DNA of 64,000 nt from Prevotella sp. E13-27 (GCF_023217965.1 NZ_JALPSC010000001.1:1922001-1986000); one strand, 5' to 3'. Numbered from the stretch's first letter, positions 26,255-34,706 are shown. The notes: generated from the sequence alone by a model not told the origin. Translations and numbers: made by a program.

Positions 26255-29200
26255 ATGAAGAAAACACTGTTACTTAAAACAATGCTCCTGCTATGGGCCC
26301 TGATAGTGGGAAGTTTGAGCGTGTGGGCGGACGAGGTTACGCTTTGGTCAGAAGATTTTTCTTCTTATTCTGCCAATGCCATACCCTCTGGTGGTACATA
26401 TAATTATAGCTGCGGAGGTGCTAATACAAAGATTTATGATGAATATTTGGCTGGTGGTGCTGCACCTGAATTGTTGCTTCAGAAAAGTTCTAATGGAACT
26501 TTTACTGCTACAATACCATTAGAAAATATTGAAGGTGACCTTACCCTTACATTCAAAACTAATAATCAGAAAATTAAGGTAGAGACTACAACTGAGGGAT
26601 TAACTGGCAGTCTTGAAGAAAAGGCTAGCGGTACACATACTGCAACTTTCAAAGGTGTAACAACAAGCACCACTTCTATAACTATAAAGTTTACATGCTC
26701 AGGTTCATCAAACGTTCGTTTGGATGATATTGAATTAAAGGGAACTCAGGTTTCTAGCGGCGATACACCCACCCTTAAGGACTGTGACCTTGCTTTGACT
26801 GACGCTCCTATAGCTCTCAACTTTGATCTTTACAACAACTCTTCTGCTCAGGTCATTAACTATACGACTTCAAGCACAGGTGCTGTGGCGATTGCTGAAA
26901 GTGATTATGCTACCTTTAGCATTAACGAGAGCAGTAAGACTATCACCGTTACTCCGAAAGCTGTAACTCCCAGCGCTCAGACAATTACTGTCAACCAGGC
27001 TGCTGATGATAATTACGAAGCTGGCTCTACTACATTTACACTAAATATTACTGATAGTACTCCTATTCCCACGTATACAGCCACATTCTCTGTAAATGGT
27101 GATACCACCTCACAGAACTATGAAGAAGGTGCAGCTATCGCATTCCCTGATGATCCTGCTGACATTAATGGCAAGACTTTTGTGGGATGGACGACCACAG
27201 CTATCGATGGAACAACTAACGATGCTCCAGACTTTGTGACCTCAGCCAATATGGGTAACAGTGACATTACATTCTATGCCGTATTTGCTAGTGAAAGTGG
27301 TTCTTCAAGTGTTGTTGATGAGTTAGATTATGATTGGGCAGGTGTGTCTGGCACAAGCTATACGGATTGGTCTGGCAAGAATGCTACATCCTCTGCTGTC
27401 TATGCAGGTAATACCGCGGGAGGCAATAAATCTATTCAGTTAAGGAGCAGTGGTAGTAATAGCGGTATCGTATCCACCACTTCTGGTGGTAAGGTTGCCA
27501 AGGTTGTCGTGGAGTGGAACTCAAACACAGCAGCTGGTCGTAAGATTGATATCTATGGTAAGAACACGCCCTATTCCAAAGCAGATTCACTCTATAATGT
27601 GAAATATCAAGGCACAAAATTGGGAAGTATAACTACGTCACAAACCGAATTAATAGTCGAAGGTGACTATGCTTATGTTGGCATTCGTTCGTATAATAGT
27701 GCTCTCTATTTGGATAAGCTGTACATTACTTGGTCAACTTGTGGTGTAAGTTATAGCGACTACTGTACGACGGTTGCTGCCGCTGTTGCTGTGACTGGCG
27801 TTAGCGTGGATGCAACAGCATCTGTGAATGTTGGTGAGACCACGACACTCACGGCTACCGTATCTCCTGACGATGCTACGAACAAGAACGTTACTTGGAC
27901 TTCAAGCGATGAGGCTATTGCCACCGTTGATGCAAATGGTGTGGTAACAGGCGTTGCCGCTGGTGAAGCCACCATTACTGTGACCTCTGTTGCTGACAAC
28001 AATAAGAAAGCAACTTGCATAGTTACCGTTACAACCGTTGCTGTGACAGGGGTTAGCGTGGATGCAACAGCATCTGTAAATGTTGGTGAGACCACGATTC
28101 TCACAGCTACCGTATCTCCTGCAAATGCTACGAACAAGAATGTTACTTGGACTTCAAGCGATGAGGCAATTGCTACCGTTGATGCAAATGGTGTGGTAAC
28201 AGGCGTTGCCGCTGGTGAAGTCACCATTACTGTGACTTCTGTTGAAGATAACACTAAGACAGCCACTTGCACAGTAACCGTTTCCGTTGCTCCTGGCACA
28301 GAGAACAATCCGTACACTGTAGCACAGGCTATCGAAGCAACGCCATCTAGTGGTACATCATCGAATGTTTATATTCACGGTTTTGTATCAGCTTTCTATG
28401 CTAAGGATATTATGAGCGATGGCAGCAACTATCGTTATTATATCTCTGACGATGGTACAACAGACAATCAGCTTTTGGTATATAGAGGCAAAGGTCTGAA
28501 TAATGTTACCTTCAACAGTGCCGATGACCTGCAGATAGGTGACGAAGTGGTTATCATTGGCGGTTTGACCACTTATTATGGCACTGAGGAAGTCGCTTCT
28601 GGCAACTATATCGTCAGCCTTGATCGTCCTGTAAGCACTGAGCCTTCCGTTGATGTTAGCACAAACTCGATTGAGGCTACCGCTGCTGGTGCAAACGGCT
28701 CTATAGAAGTAACATATAATAACATCACAGATGTTGTATCAGAGGTGTTCTTCTGTGACGCAGAAGGTAATGCTGCTGACTACGACTGGGTTGTTGCAGA
28801 AATTAATAAAAGCCACAATCTTGATTACGTTATTTCAGAAAACACAACAGAATCTGCTCGTACAGCATACCTAAAGGTTCATGCCCTTGACGATGAGGCT
28901 AACGACGTATATTCAGAGCTTATCACTATTTCTCAGGCAAAGCCTGTTGTCATGAATACATATACGTTGGCAACGTCAGTTGTTCCTGGTAGGCATTACC
29001 TCATTGTAGGTAATTACCAAAGTTATAAAAAAGCCCTGGCTTCACAGAATACAAACAATCGCGGAACGGTTGATATAACGTTAAATGACGCAACTGCAAG
29101 TGTTGAGAGTGAAGCCGGTGCTCGTGAAATTCTTATTAGTGTAGATGAAAATACAGGCTACTTTACTCTTTATGACGAAGTGGAAGAAGGTTATCTGTAT

Positions 29201-30064
29201 GCTGCATGTGGAACAGGAACTGGTAACTATCTCAAAACAGAGAAAAAACTTGACGATGTTGGCTATGGTTTGTGGACAATTAGCATTGATAATGATGGTA
29301 TAGCAACAATAAAGGCTACTAATGGCGATAGGAACTGGTTGCGTTATAATAATGGAAGCGAAGTTTTCTCTTGCTATGCTTCGGGTCAAAAAGATGTTTA
29401 CCTTTATGAACGTGATGGTGATACAGGTTCGCAGACTGTCGATGTAAATATAGCTTCTGCATGCACAGATAATGAAGGTTATTATTATGGAACTTTCAGC
29501 GCTCCGTATTCTTTCATTGCTCCAGCTGATATAACTGTATCAGAGATTGGTATTGATGAAGCAGGAAAACTGGATGTTCAAGCTTATGGTATTGAGGATG
29601 TCGTTCCTGCCAATACTGGTGTGATGATTTCCTCGACCACTTCTGGCAGTCATACACTGACAGTCGTTGCAGGTAATGGCACTTCTGTGATGCGTGACGG
29701 CAACCGTCTGCGCGCTACAGGCAACGAGGGCATTACAGCAACAGCAATGAATGAAGCAGATCCTGACTGTGTGTTCTATCGTCTGACAATGCATAACAAG
29801 ACAGATCTCGGCTTCTACTGGGGAGCAGCTGAAGGCGCAGCTTTCGACGTTGTAGCAAATAAGGCATATCTGGCTGTTCCAAAGAGTGCAGGCGCACGTA
29901 TTCAGGGCTTCAGCTTCGAAGATGGCGTAATCACTGGCATCAGAAACATCACCCCAGCCCTCTCCGAAGGCGAGGGAGCCATTTTCGATCTACAGGGACG
30001 TCGCGTTGCTAAACCAGTTAATGGCTTGTATATAGTCAACGGCAAAAAGATCGTGATTAAGTAG
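26255..30064 (+). CDS. Large secreted multi-domain protein with Big_2 repeats and T9SS-type C-terminus
   Basis: A 1269-residue surface or secreted protein. In order: signal peptide (1-25, cleavage near WA/DE); a beta-rich domain to about 180; a repeat region; an InlB/Flg_new-like segment (YTATFSVNGDTTSQNYEEG, about 272-345); a further beta domain; two nearly identical bacterial Ig-like Big_2 domains (about 511-594 and 595-678); an OB-fold-like domain starting PYTVAQAIEA; a BACON-like domain; and a C-terminal sorting-like motif (DLQGRRVAKPVNGLYIVNGKK). No catalytic site is recognised, so an adhesin or glycan-binding role is only inferred. A GC-rich palindrome at 29951-29980 encodes NITPALSEGEG just before the sorting motif. 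It is followed 33 nt later by a small peptide gene. Confidence 0.87.
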   Translation: MKKTLLLKTMLLLWALIVGSLSVWADEVTLWSEDFSSYSANAIPSGGTYNYSCGGANTKIYDEYLAGGAAPELLLQKSSNGTFTATIPLENIEGDLTLTFKTNNQKIKVETTTEGLTGSLEEKASGTHTATFKGVTTSTTSITIKFTCSGSSNVRLDDIELKGTQVSSGDTPTLKDCDLALTDAPIALNFDLYNNSSAQVINYTTSSTGAVAIAESDYATFSINESSKTITVTPKAVTPSAQTITVNQAADDNYEAGSTTFTLNITDSTPIPTYTATFSVNGDTTSQNYEEGAAIAFPDDPADINGKTFVGWTTTAIDGTTNDAPDFVTSANMGNSDITFYAVFASESGSSSVVDELDYDWAGVSGTSYTDWSGKNATSSAVYAGNTAGGNKSIQLRSSGSNSGIVSTTSGGKVAKVVVEWNSNTAAGRKIDIYGKNTPYSKADSLYNVKYQGTKLGSITTSQTELIVEGDYAYVGIRSYNSALYLDKLYITWSTCGVSYSDYCTTVAAAVAVTGVSVDATASVNVGETTTLTATVSPDDATNKNVTWTSSDEAIATVDANGVVTGVAAGEATITVTSVADNNKKATCIVTVTTVAVTGVSVDATASVNVGETTILTATVSPANATNKNVTWTSSDEAIATVDANGVVTGVAAGEVTITVTSVEDNTKTATCTVTVSVAPGTENNPYTVAQAIEATPSSGTSSNVYIHGFVSAFYAKDIMSDGSNYRYYISDDGTTDNQLLVYRGKGLNNVTFNSADDLQIGDEVVIIGGLTTYYGTEEVASGNYIVSLDRPVSTEPSVDVSTNSIEATAAGANGSIEVTYNNITDVVSEVFFCDAEGNAADYDWVVAEINKSHNLDYVISENTTESARTAYLKVHALDDEANDVYSELITISQAKPVVMNTYTLATSVVPGRHYLIVGNYQSYKKALASQNTNNRGTVDITLNDATASVESEAGAREILISVDENTGYFTLYDEVEEGYLYAACGTGTGNYLKTEKKLDDVGYGLWTISIDNDGIATIKATNGDRNWLRYNNGSEVFSCYASGQKDVYLYERDGDTGSQTVDVNIASACTDNEGYYYGTFSAPYSFIAPADITVSEIGIDEAGKLDVQAYGIEDVVPANTGVMISSTTSGSHTLTVVAGNGTSVMRDGNRLRATGNEGITATAMNEADPDCVFYRLTMHNKTDLGFYWGAAEGAAFDVVANKAYLAVPKSAGARIQGFSFEDGVITGIRNITPALSEGEGAIFDLQGRRVAKPVNGLYIVNGKKIVIK
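27785..28288 (+). repeat. Tandem 252-bp duplication encoding two Big_2 domains
   Basis: Two head-to-tail copies with an 84-codon period and very high DNA identity (both begin GTTGCTGTGAC and share GTTAGCGTGGATGCAACAGC). The near identity at DNA level indicates a recent duplication or gene conversion. Confidence 0.85.
29951..29980. repeat. In-frame GC-rich palindromic insertion, copy 3 (secreted protein)
   Basis: CCCTCTCCGAAGGCGAGGG is an imperfect palindrome like the lpdA copies. It encodes TPALSEGEGA in frame, between the last structural domain and the sorting motif. Confidence 0.7.
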
Positions 30065-30097
30065 TAAATTTCTCAAATTCTCTAATTCTAGATAATT

Positions 30098-30271
30098 ATG
30101 AAAAAGATATATATTGAACCCAAGATAGAACCAGCAGCTATTGACATGCTTCAGGCTATGCTTGTAAGTAGCGTGAAAACTGGCGATTCTGTACACGAGG
30201 AATATAATCAAGATGATGTAACATACTCTCGCGAAAGCTTATGGACTTCCGATGATGCAGAAGAGGAATAA
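30098..30271 (+). CDS. Small acidic peptide downstream of the secreted protein (unknown)
   Basis: A 57-residue ORF: MKKIYIEPKIEPAAIDMLQA at the start, an SSVKTGDS centre, and an acidic tail ending ESLWTSDDAEEE. There is no signal peptide or membrane segment. It begins 33 nt after the giant secreted protein gene and is followed at once by a strong terminator, so it belongs to that transcript. It resembles the 58-residue product at 35899-36075, which occupies the same place behind another giant secreted protein: shared YI-P-IE, DML, SS-KT-D, SR and W-DD-E. That conservation argues for a real gene. The function is unknown; a peptide precursor, secretion accessory or regulator are all open. Confidence 0.75.
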   Translation: MKKIYIEPKIEPAAIDMLQAMLVSSVKTGDSVHEEYNQDDVTYSRESLWTSDDAEEE

Positions 30272-30292
30272 CAGATCATTCAAATAATATGC

Positions 30293-30335
30293 AAGAGGAT
30301 GAGTTCAAAATGAAACGAGCTCATCCTCTTTTTTG
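30293..30335 (+). terminator. Intrinsic terminator after the small peptide gene
   Basis: AAGAGGATGAG and CTCATCCTCTT form an 11-bp stem followed by TTTT; 22 nt after the stop codon. Confidence 0.85.
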
Positions 30336-30351
30336 TGATATATTAGATGGA

Positions 30352-30400
30352 TGTTTAACTTTACTCGTAGAGAAGTTTAACTTTGCTAGCAGAGAAGTTT
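30352..30400. repeat. 22-bp tandem array, left part (interrupted by IS66)
   Basis: Units of the form AGAAGTTTAACTTTGCTCGT plus 2 nt, with a period of exactly 22 bp. The array continues in phase at 32984-33034 once the IS and one copy of the duplication are removed. The unit contains the inverted motif AAGTTTAACTT. Confidence 0.85.
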
Positions 30401-30503
30401 GTAAGCATTCGATAAACTACAGGTAGTAGTACCTATATATTACAGTAACAGCAGCTACATCATTTTCGATTTGTAACTGCTGTTGCTATTTGTTAGTGTC
30501 TGT

Positions 30504-32105
30504 TCATGCTTTCTTTGTCATAATGGCTTCTGGATGCTTCATTTTCCACTTATGCGGCAGTAATTCTATCAGTTCCTCTGGTTTTGCCTTCGCACAATAT
30601 GGCATCTGGCTGATAATGTCATTGAGGTAATCCCTCGGATTGACATCATGGTTCCTGCATGTTGCCAGTAGTGAGCAGACGACAGCCATATTCTGTGCAG
30701 CCTCGTGATTTCCACAGAAGAGATAGTTCTTCCTGCCCAGCGTGATGGGACGTATCTCATTCTCCGCAAGATTGTTGTCAAGCAGGAGTCTTCCGTCCTC
30801 CAGATAGCGCATCATATTGTCCCAGCGGGTATAGGCATAGGTGATGGCCTTGCCTATCAGTGAACTCTCGCTGTACTTCACCCCCTCGGTCTCCATCCAC
30901 AGTTTCATGGCTTCCATAATGGGACGGGCGAGTTCCTGACGCTTGGCCTTGCGCTCATCGGGTGACAGTCCTGCACCATCGCACATGTTTTCTATTTTGT
31001 AGAGATGTTGTATCTCCGTAAGGGCATGTTCTGCCATCGGGCGGTTCTCATCGAGTGCCTGCTCAAAATGGCGACGGATATGTACCATGCAGTTAACCAG
31101 CCACACGTCAGGATTTGTCTTGAAGGCCGTCTCATAGCCCACAAAACCGTCACATTGTAGATATCCCTTAAAATCGTATTTGTTTGCCAGTGCTTCTATC
31201 ACTGCTCCTGCCCTGGAGCCCTGGTCGTAATGGAAGAGCACCAGCCGCTGGATTACAGCCCTCACCATCCAGAGATATTCCTTCGCTGCCCTGTGGGTAT
31301 CCTTGTTCATCACTGGCGTGGTGGTCTCATCTGCCTGTACATAGTCGGCTTTCATCACCTCTGCCTTGAGCACTTCATAAAGTGGCCTGAGCAATTCCAT
31401 CGTCTGCTTGAACCAACCGTCCATAGTACTTTCCGTAAGACCCTTCATGCCAAGATGACTGTACTGTTTAATCTGACGGTAGTAAGGCATGTGGTACTCA
31501 TATTTCTGAAGCAGGATCTCTGCCAGCAGGCTGGCACCGGCTATGCCCTTGTAGATAGGCAGAAGGGGCATTGGGGCTATCAGCACTCCACTCATTCCTT
31601 TTGGCGCAGTAGCGGTATTATCCTTCAGACCCCACTTCTCGCGGATGATCTCCTTGATATACAGCTGGCCAGGTTTGTGCTCCACGATACGTGTCACCTC
31701 CTGGCCAATCTTCTTATAGAGATTCGTGTCGAGATTATCCGGTGTGAGTATTACCTGTTCCAGTACAGGAAGATCCTCCATCATGATACGGTTCTTCCTG
31801 TCCTGACGGCGCTCCTCCTTGGTCTTCGTGATCTTCTCCACAGCCTCGTCATGGGCATCTGCTATCTGCTGTGCATTTTCAGGCAGCATACTAGCAAAGA
31901 GGTCCGGGTAGTTGGGATCGATGATGGGGAGCTTTTCGGACTTGCGCCCGAAGAGCTGGCGGTTAAGCCATGCCACTTGGGCTGTCAGTTCCTTGATGCG
32001 CTCGTTAAGGGAATCCACCTCCTTCTTATGGTTCTCGGACAATGTGGCGATAGAGGCGTTGAGCGTCTCTATCGTTTTCATATACATCTCTTCTCTTTCT
32101 TCCAT
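30504..32105 (-). CDS. tnpC: IS66 family transposase TnpC
   Basis: The catalytic transposase (533 residues). It has an N-terminal coiled coil (about 9-48, leading to WLNRQLFGRKSEK), a zinc/HTH region, and a DDE core with candidates D259 (QADETTTPV), D319 (LQCDGFVGYE) and E448 or E450 (NNLAENEIRP). The C-terminal conserved LGRKNYLFCGNHEAA follows. The length and all motifs are intact. It is the last gene of the IS, 110 nt after tnpB, with its own TACCTTTG box at 32130-32137. Confidence 0.96.
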   Translation of the reverse strand: MEEREEMYMKTIETLNASIATLSENHKKEVDSLNERIKELTAQVAWLNRQLFGRKSEKLPIIDPNYPDLFASMLPENAQQIADAHDEAVEKITKTKEERRQDRKNRIMMEDLPVLEQVILTPDNLDTNLYKKIGQEVTRIVEHKPGQLYIKEIIREKWGLKDNTATAPKGMSGVLIAPMPLLPIYKGIAGASLLAEILLQKYEYHMPYYRQIKQYSHLGMKGLTESTMDGWFKQTMELLRPLYEVLKAEVMKADYVQADETTTPVMNKDTHRAAKEYLWMVRAVIQRLVLFHYDQGSRAGAVIEALANKYDFKGYLQCDGFVGYETAFKTNPDVWLVNCMVHIRRHFEQALDENRPMAEHALTEIQHLYKIENMCDGAGLSPDERKAKRQELARPIMEAMKLWMETEGVKYSESSLIGKAITYAYTRWDNMMRYLEDGRLLLDNNLAENEIRPITLGRKNYLFCGNHEAAQNMAVVCSLLATCRNHDVNPRDYLNDIISQMPYCAKAKPEELIELLPHKWKMKHPEAIMTKKA

Positions 32106-32215
32106 TGTCCGTACCTTTTAAATATAGTGCAAAGGTACAAAAAATATCTGAGAAAGAAGAATATTTTGTACTATAAATAACTAATAATCAGTAATATATG
32201 TGTAATAAATTTTGT

Positions 32216-32584
32216 CTATACCACATACTCCCTCCGTTGTGCGCGAAGGCGCCTGAGTCGCTGGTCAGGAGACTCCTGTATGCCCTCCACCATTACTACA
32301 AGATCGCGCCACTCCATCTGATAACTCCGAGTATTCTCATCATACTCAGGCAGCTTGAAGCGCCCTGCCTCCAAACGCTTGACGTACATTACCATACCGC
32401 CATCCTCTGCATGGAGCAACTTCATCAGCTTACGACTTGAGCCGATGAAGATGAATACGTCACCATTACGCACGTCACTTCTCATCTTCTCATGCACAAC
32501 ACCGCAGAGAGAGCTGATGCCTTTACGCATATCAGTTCTTCCCGGGCACAGATAGTAGCGCATTGTATCGTTAAGGCAGAACAT
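32216..32584 (-). CDS. tnpB: IS66 accessory protein TnpB
   Basis: A 122-residue protein of the IS66 Orf2-like family, recognised by YYLCPGRTDMRKGISSLCGVV near the N-terminus and FIFIGSSRKLMKLLHAEDGG in the middle. It is needed for IS66 transposition, but its biochemical role is not settled. It overlaps the end of tnpA by 14 nt, suggesting translational coupling. Confidence 0.94.
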   Translation of the reverse strand: MFCLNDTMRYYLCPGRTDMRKGISSLCGVVHEKMRSDVRNGDVFIFIGSSRKLMKLLHAEDGGMVMYVKRLEAGRFKLPEYDENTRSYQMEWRDLVVMVEGIQESPDQRLRRLRAQRREYVV

Positions 32585-32891
32585 GGTTCACAAGGCTTTT
32601 GTCCAACAGATCGCGTAGCACATCCTCCGTGCCACTGCCGAAGTGGGCACGAAGACCATTGGGAAACAAGAGAGTGGCACCAGTGGGCACAGAACCGGAA
32701 AATACAGGGTCGGCATGTTGGGAGAAACTGATAGGAGCTATTGGTAGCTGCGGCTTCTTCTCTGAATCAGCTTTCCTGCGCCAGTAGGTATAGGTAGAGT
32801 AATTGATACCAGACTCTTTCAAGTAACTCATCAGTGGCTTACCACTCTGCTGTAGGTCTAACTGCAGCACTTCAAATTCTTCCTTAGTCAT
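32571..32891 (-). CDS. tnpA: IS66 accessory protein TnpA
   Basis: A 106-residue helix-turn-helix-containing protein: MTKEEFEVLQLDLQQSG, then SYLKESGINYSTYTYWRRK (the recognition region typical of IS66 TnpA), then a beta-strand tail (ATLLFPNGLRAHF). I chose 32891 over an upstream ATG at 32918: the latter is only 12 nt from the TACCTTTG box and would have almost no leader. First gene of the IS operon. Confidence 0.88.
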   Translation of the reverse strand: MTKEEFEVLQLDLQQSGKPLMSYLKESGINYSTYTYWRRKADSEKKPQLPIAPISFSQHADPVFSGSVPTGATLLFPNGLRAHFGSGTEDVLRDLLDKSLVNHVLP

Positions 32892-32929
32892 AAAAATAAC
32901 AGTTGTAGTTCGGTGCACTATTGCGACTG

Positions 32930-32961
32930 CAAAGGTACTATCAAACTACAACTGCTACAAC
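32930..32961 (-). promoter_or_regulatory. IS66 internal promoter
   Basis: Minus strand GTTG, 20 nt, TACCTTTG, within the right end of the IS and reading into tnpA. Confidence 0.65.
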
Positions 32962-32983
32962 GTGTATTTCAACGAATGCTTAC

Positions 32984-33034
32984 AGAAGTTTAACTTTGCT
33001 CGTAAAGAAGTTTAACTTTGCTCGTAAAGAACTT
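32984..33034. repeat. 22-bp tandem array, right part
   Basis: Continuation of the array at 30352-30400: AGAAGTTTAACTTTGCTCGT units, the last one degenerate (AGAACTTTAATTC). The first 8 bases are the right copy of the IS66 target duplication. Confidence 0.85.
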
Positions 33035-33087
33035 TAATTCAAGTTTCGGATGTAAACAACTTGTTGTCTGTCAGTAATTTATTTCTA

Positions 33088-33213
33088 TCAAGAATTAGAG
33101 AATTGGAGAATTTTTCTCAATATGCAATACGCTGTCTTATGAATTGATGAGAATAAATAGAATGTCTTTTGCTTTGCAAAAGCTAGAAAATTCTCTAATT
33201 CTCTAATTCTTGA
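33088..33213. repeat. Long inverted repeat with 27-bp arms
   Basis: The arm 33088-33114 (starting TCAAGAATTAGAGAATT) pairs with 33187-33213 with one mismatch in 27. The 72-nt centre contains a further perfect hairpin CTTTTGC-TTT-GCAAAAG. No protein gene is seen from 32919 to 33665; this palindrome and the IS110 leader account for most of that stretch. Confidence 0.85.
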
Positions 33214-33450
33214 TCAATAAAAAACACATCCGAAAGTTCAGTCAGATAAGTTTTCCACTAATTCCGTTACCCTTTCAGGGATCTAATCTCTTTAATGGCA
33301 AAAACATAAAAAATAATCTTAACGATAACAGTTTCAGGTTTTTGTCAAACAATAAACACTGGGAGGGATTACTATCTGAGGACGTGTCATTATTAACCAC
33401 AACGGATTTCACTCTAAGTTTGCAGCGTCTAAGAAAAATATTGTATAAAT

Positions 33451-33482
33451 CTTGCTTAGTAAGGTCAGGTTCCCTACCTTTG
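33451..33482 (+). promoter_or_regulatory. Promoter of the IS110 leader RNA
   Basis: CTTG, 20 nt, TACCTTTG. It is about 180 nt before the transposase start, so transcription would produce a non-coding leader. Confidence 0.65.
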
Positions 33483-33488
33483 TTGTAA

Positions 33489-33650
33489 GAAGGAGGAACC
33501 GGCCTGCTGGAGAGGGAAACTCTGGATTTCACAGGGACAAGCCCATGATCTGTATCAGTCCTCCCAGCCACGTTGCAAGCTCTGATAGAATGATAACGGC
33601 TTCGAGCCTATTTAGAGTGTAGAGTCAATGCAACTATGCCGATTCCTATA
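33489..33650 (+). ncRNA. Candidate bridge RNA of the IS110 element
   Basis: Non-coding, G/C-richer stretch between a consensus promoter and the IS110 transposase, the place where IS110 elements encode their bridge RNA. Visible pairing: GGAGGA (33492-33497) with TCCTCC (33559-33564), enclosing AGAG-CTCT and ACAG...CTGT pairs with unpaired internal segments, then a GGCT-TCG-AGCC hairpin (33598-33608). The boundaries are approximate and the target and donor guide loops are not assigned. Confidence 0.55.
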
Positions 33651-33665
33651 AAACGATACAAAGGT

Positions 33666-34706
33666 ATGAAAAAAATCTTTATCGGCATCGATTTCTCCAA
33701 AGAAAAGTTTGATGCAACGGTCATAAAGGCCGAGGGAGTCGAGGAACGTGCAGAGAGACAGCACGAGGTGTTTGACAATAAGGTGAGTGGTTTCCGTCGC
33801 CTGCTTAGATGGGTGAAGTCCGTTGTGGACGAGCAGGACACTGGACTCTGGCTGTTCTGCGGAGAGAACACTGGCGGTTACAGCAGGGCACTATGCAACT
33901 ATCTCTACGGAAGTGGTTATGACATGTGGTTGGAAAATGCCCTGAGCATCAAGCGCAGCTCTGCCCTGCAGCGTACGAAAAGCGACAAGGCCGATGCAGG
34001 CATTATTGCAGAGTATGCCATGCGCAACTACGACCAGATGCGCCTGTACAAGCCTCTGGACAAGAATCTGGAGCGTCTTCGTGAAGTATTTCTCTATAGG
34101 CATAATCTGGTCAAACTAAAGGCGAGTATGACAGTGCGCAAGGGTGAGAAGAAACAGACACAGGAGAAGTCCGACATCAGCCGTTTCATGGCTATGAGCA
34201 GCAAACATCTCATCAGTGAGTTTAACAAGAAAATAGCAGAATGCGATATGAGAATAGAAAAGATTATAAGTGAGGATGAGGAGCTGCGCAGGAACTTCGA
34301 GATCATCACTTCTGTTCCTGGAGTAGGCACACAGAACGCCGTTTGCCTGATGGTCTATACAGACAACTTCAGCCGCTTTGACTTCGATTCTCGAAAGATA
34401 GCCTGCTACTACGGAGTAGCACCCTTTGGCCGACAGTCTGGCACAAGTGTAAACACGCCGCCACATGTAAGCCCATTTGCAAACAAGCTCATCAAGGCAC
34501 TGCTCACACAGGCTGCATTGGCATCCATCCACTTTTGTCCTCAGATGGCCATATACTACCATAGGCTTGTCGAAGTTGGCAAGAAGAAGCCCGTTGCCGT
34601 GAATAACGTAAAAAACAAACTATTACATGTCATTACGGCTATGGTAAGGAATGGAGAAAAATACAACCCAGATTATGACTATCATGCAGCGCTTGAGGCT
34701 GCATGA
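33666..34706 (+). CDS. IS110 family transposase
   Basis: RNA-guided DEDD recombinase of the IS110 group. With the start at 33666 (MKKIFIGIDFSKEKFD) the protein has 346 residues, and the RuvC-like acidic residues fall at D9, E67, D107 and D110, close to their positions in well-studied IS110 enzymes. The ATG at 33636 would add ten residues with no family match. The C-terminal transposase_20 domain starts ITSVPGVGTQNAVCLM; the expected catalytic serine would be in GRQSGTSV or nearby. The gene is intact. I could not define the exact element ends: no inverted repeats are expected in this family. Confidence 0.93.
   Translation: MKKIFIGIDFSKEKFDATVIKAEGVEERAERQHEVFDNKVSGFRRLLRWVKSVVDEQDTGLWLFCGENTGGYSRALCNYLYGSGYDMWLENALSIKRSSALQRTKSDKADAGIIAEYAMRNYDQMRLYKPLDKNLERLREVFLYRHNLVKLKASMTVRKGEKKQTQEKSDISRFMAMSSKHLISEFNKKIAECDMRIEKIISEDEELRRNFEIITSVPGVGTQNAVCLMVYTDNFSRFDFDSRKIACYYGVAPFGRQSGTSVNTPPHVSPFANKLIKALLTQAALASIHFCPQMAIYYHRLVEVGKKKPVAVNNVKNKLLHVITAMVRNGEKYNPDYDYHAALEAA

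Larger units (their letters stand above)
30401..32983 (-). mobile_element. IS66-family insertion sequence, complete
   Basis: A 2583-bp element. It is bounded by inverted repeats beginning GTAAGCATTCG (30401-30411 and the complement at 32973-32983) and flanked on both sides by AGAAGTTT (30393-30400 and 32984-32991), an 8-bp target duplication as expected for IS66. It carries tnpA, tnpB and tnpC in order on the minus strand, all open, so it may be active. It has a TACCTTTG promoter box before tnpA (32930-32937) and another between tnpB and tnpC (32130-32137). Confidence 0.95.

Noticed and set aside
27760..28317. 185-codon open frame antisense to the Big_2 domains
   Set aside because: Created by the duplicated Val/Thr-rich repeat; the sense frame is the real secreted protein.
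31230..32180. 316-codon open frame on the plus strand across the IS66 transposase
   Set aside because: It is antisense to intact tnpC and its reading follows the transposase codon pattern; no promoter, and composition (His/Leu/Cys-rich) typical of a shadow frame.
33210..33488. 92-codon open frame upstream of IS110
   Set aside because: No family similarity, it overlaps the leader promoter, and its start is inside the inverted repeat; more likely non-coding.
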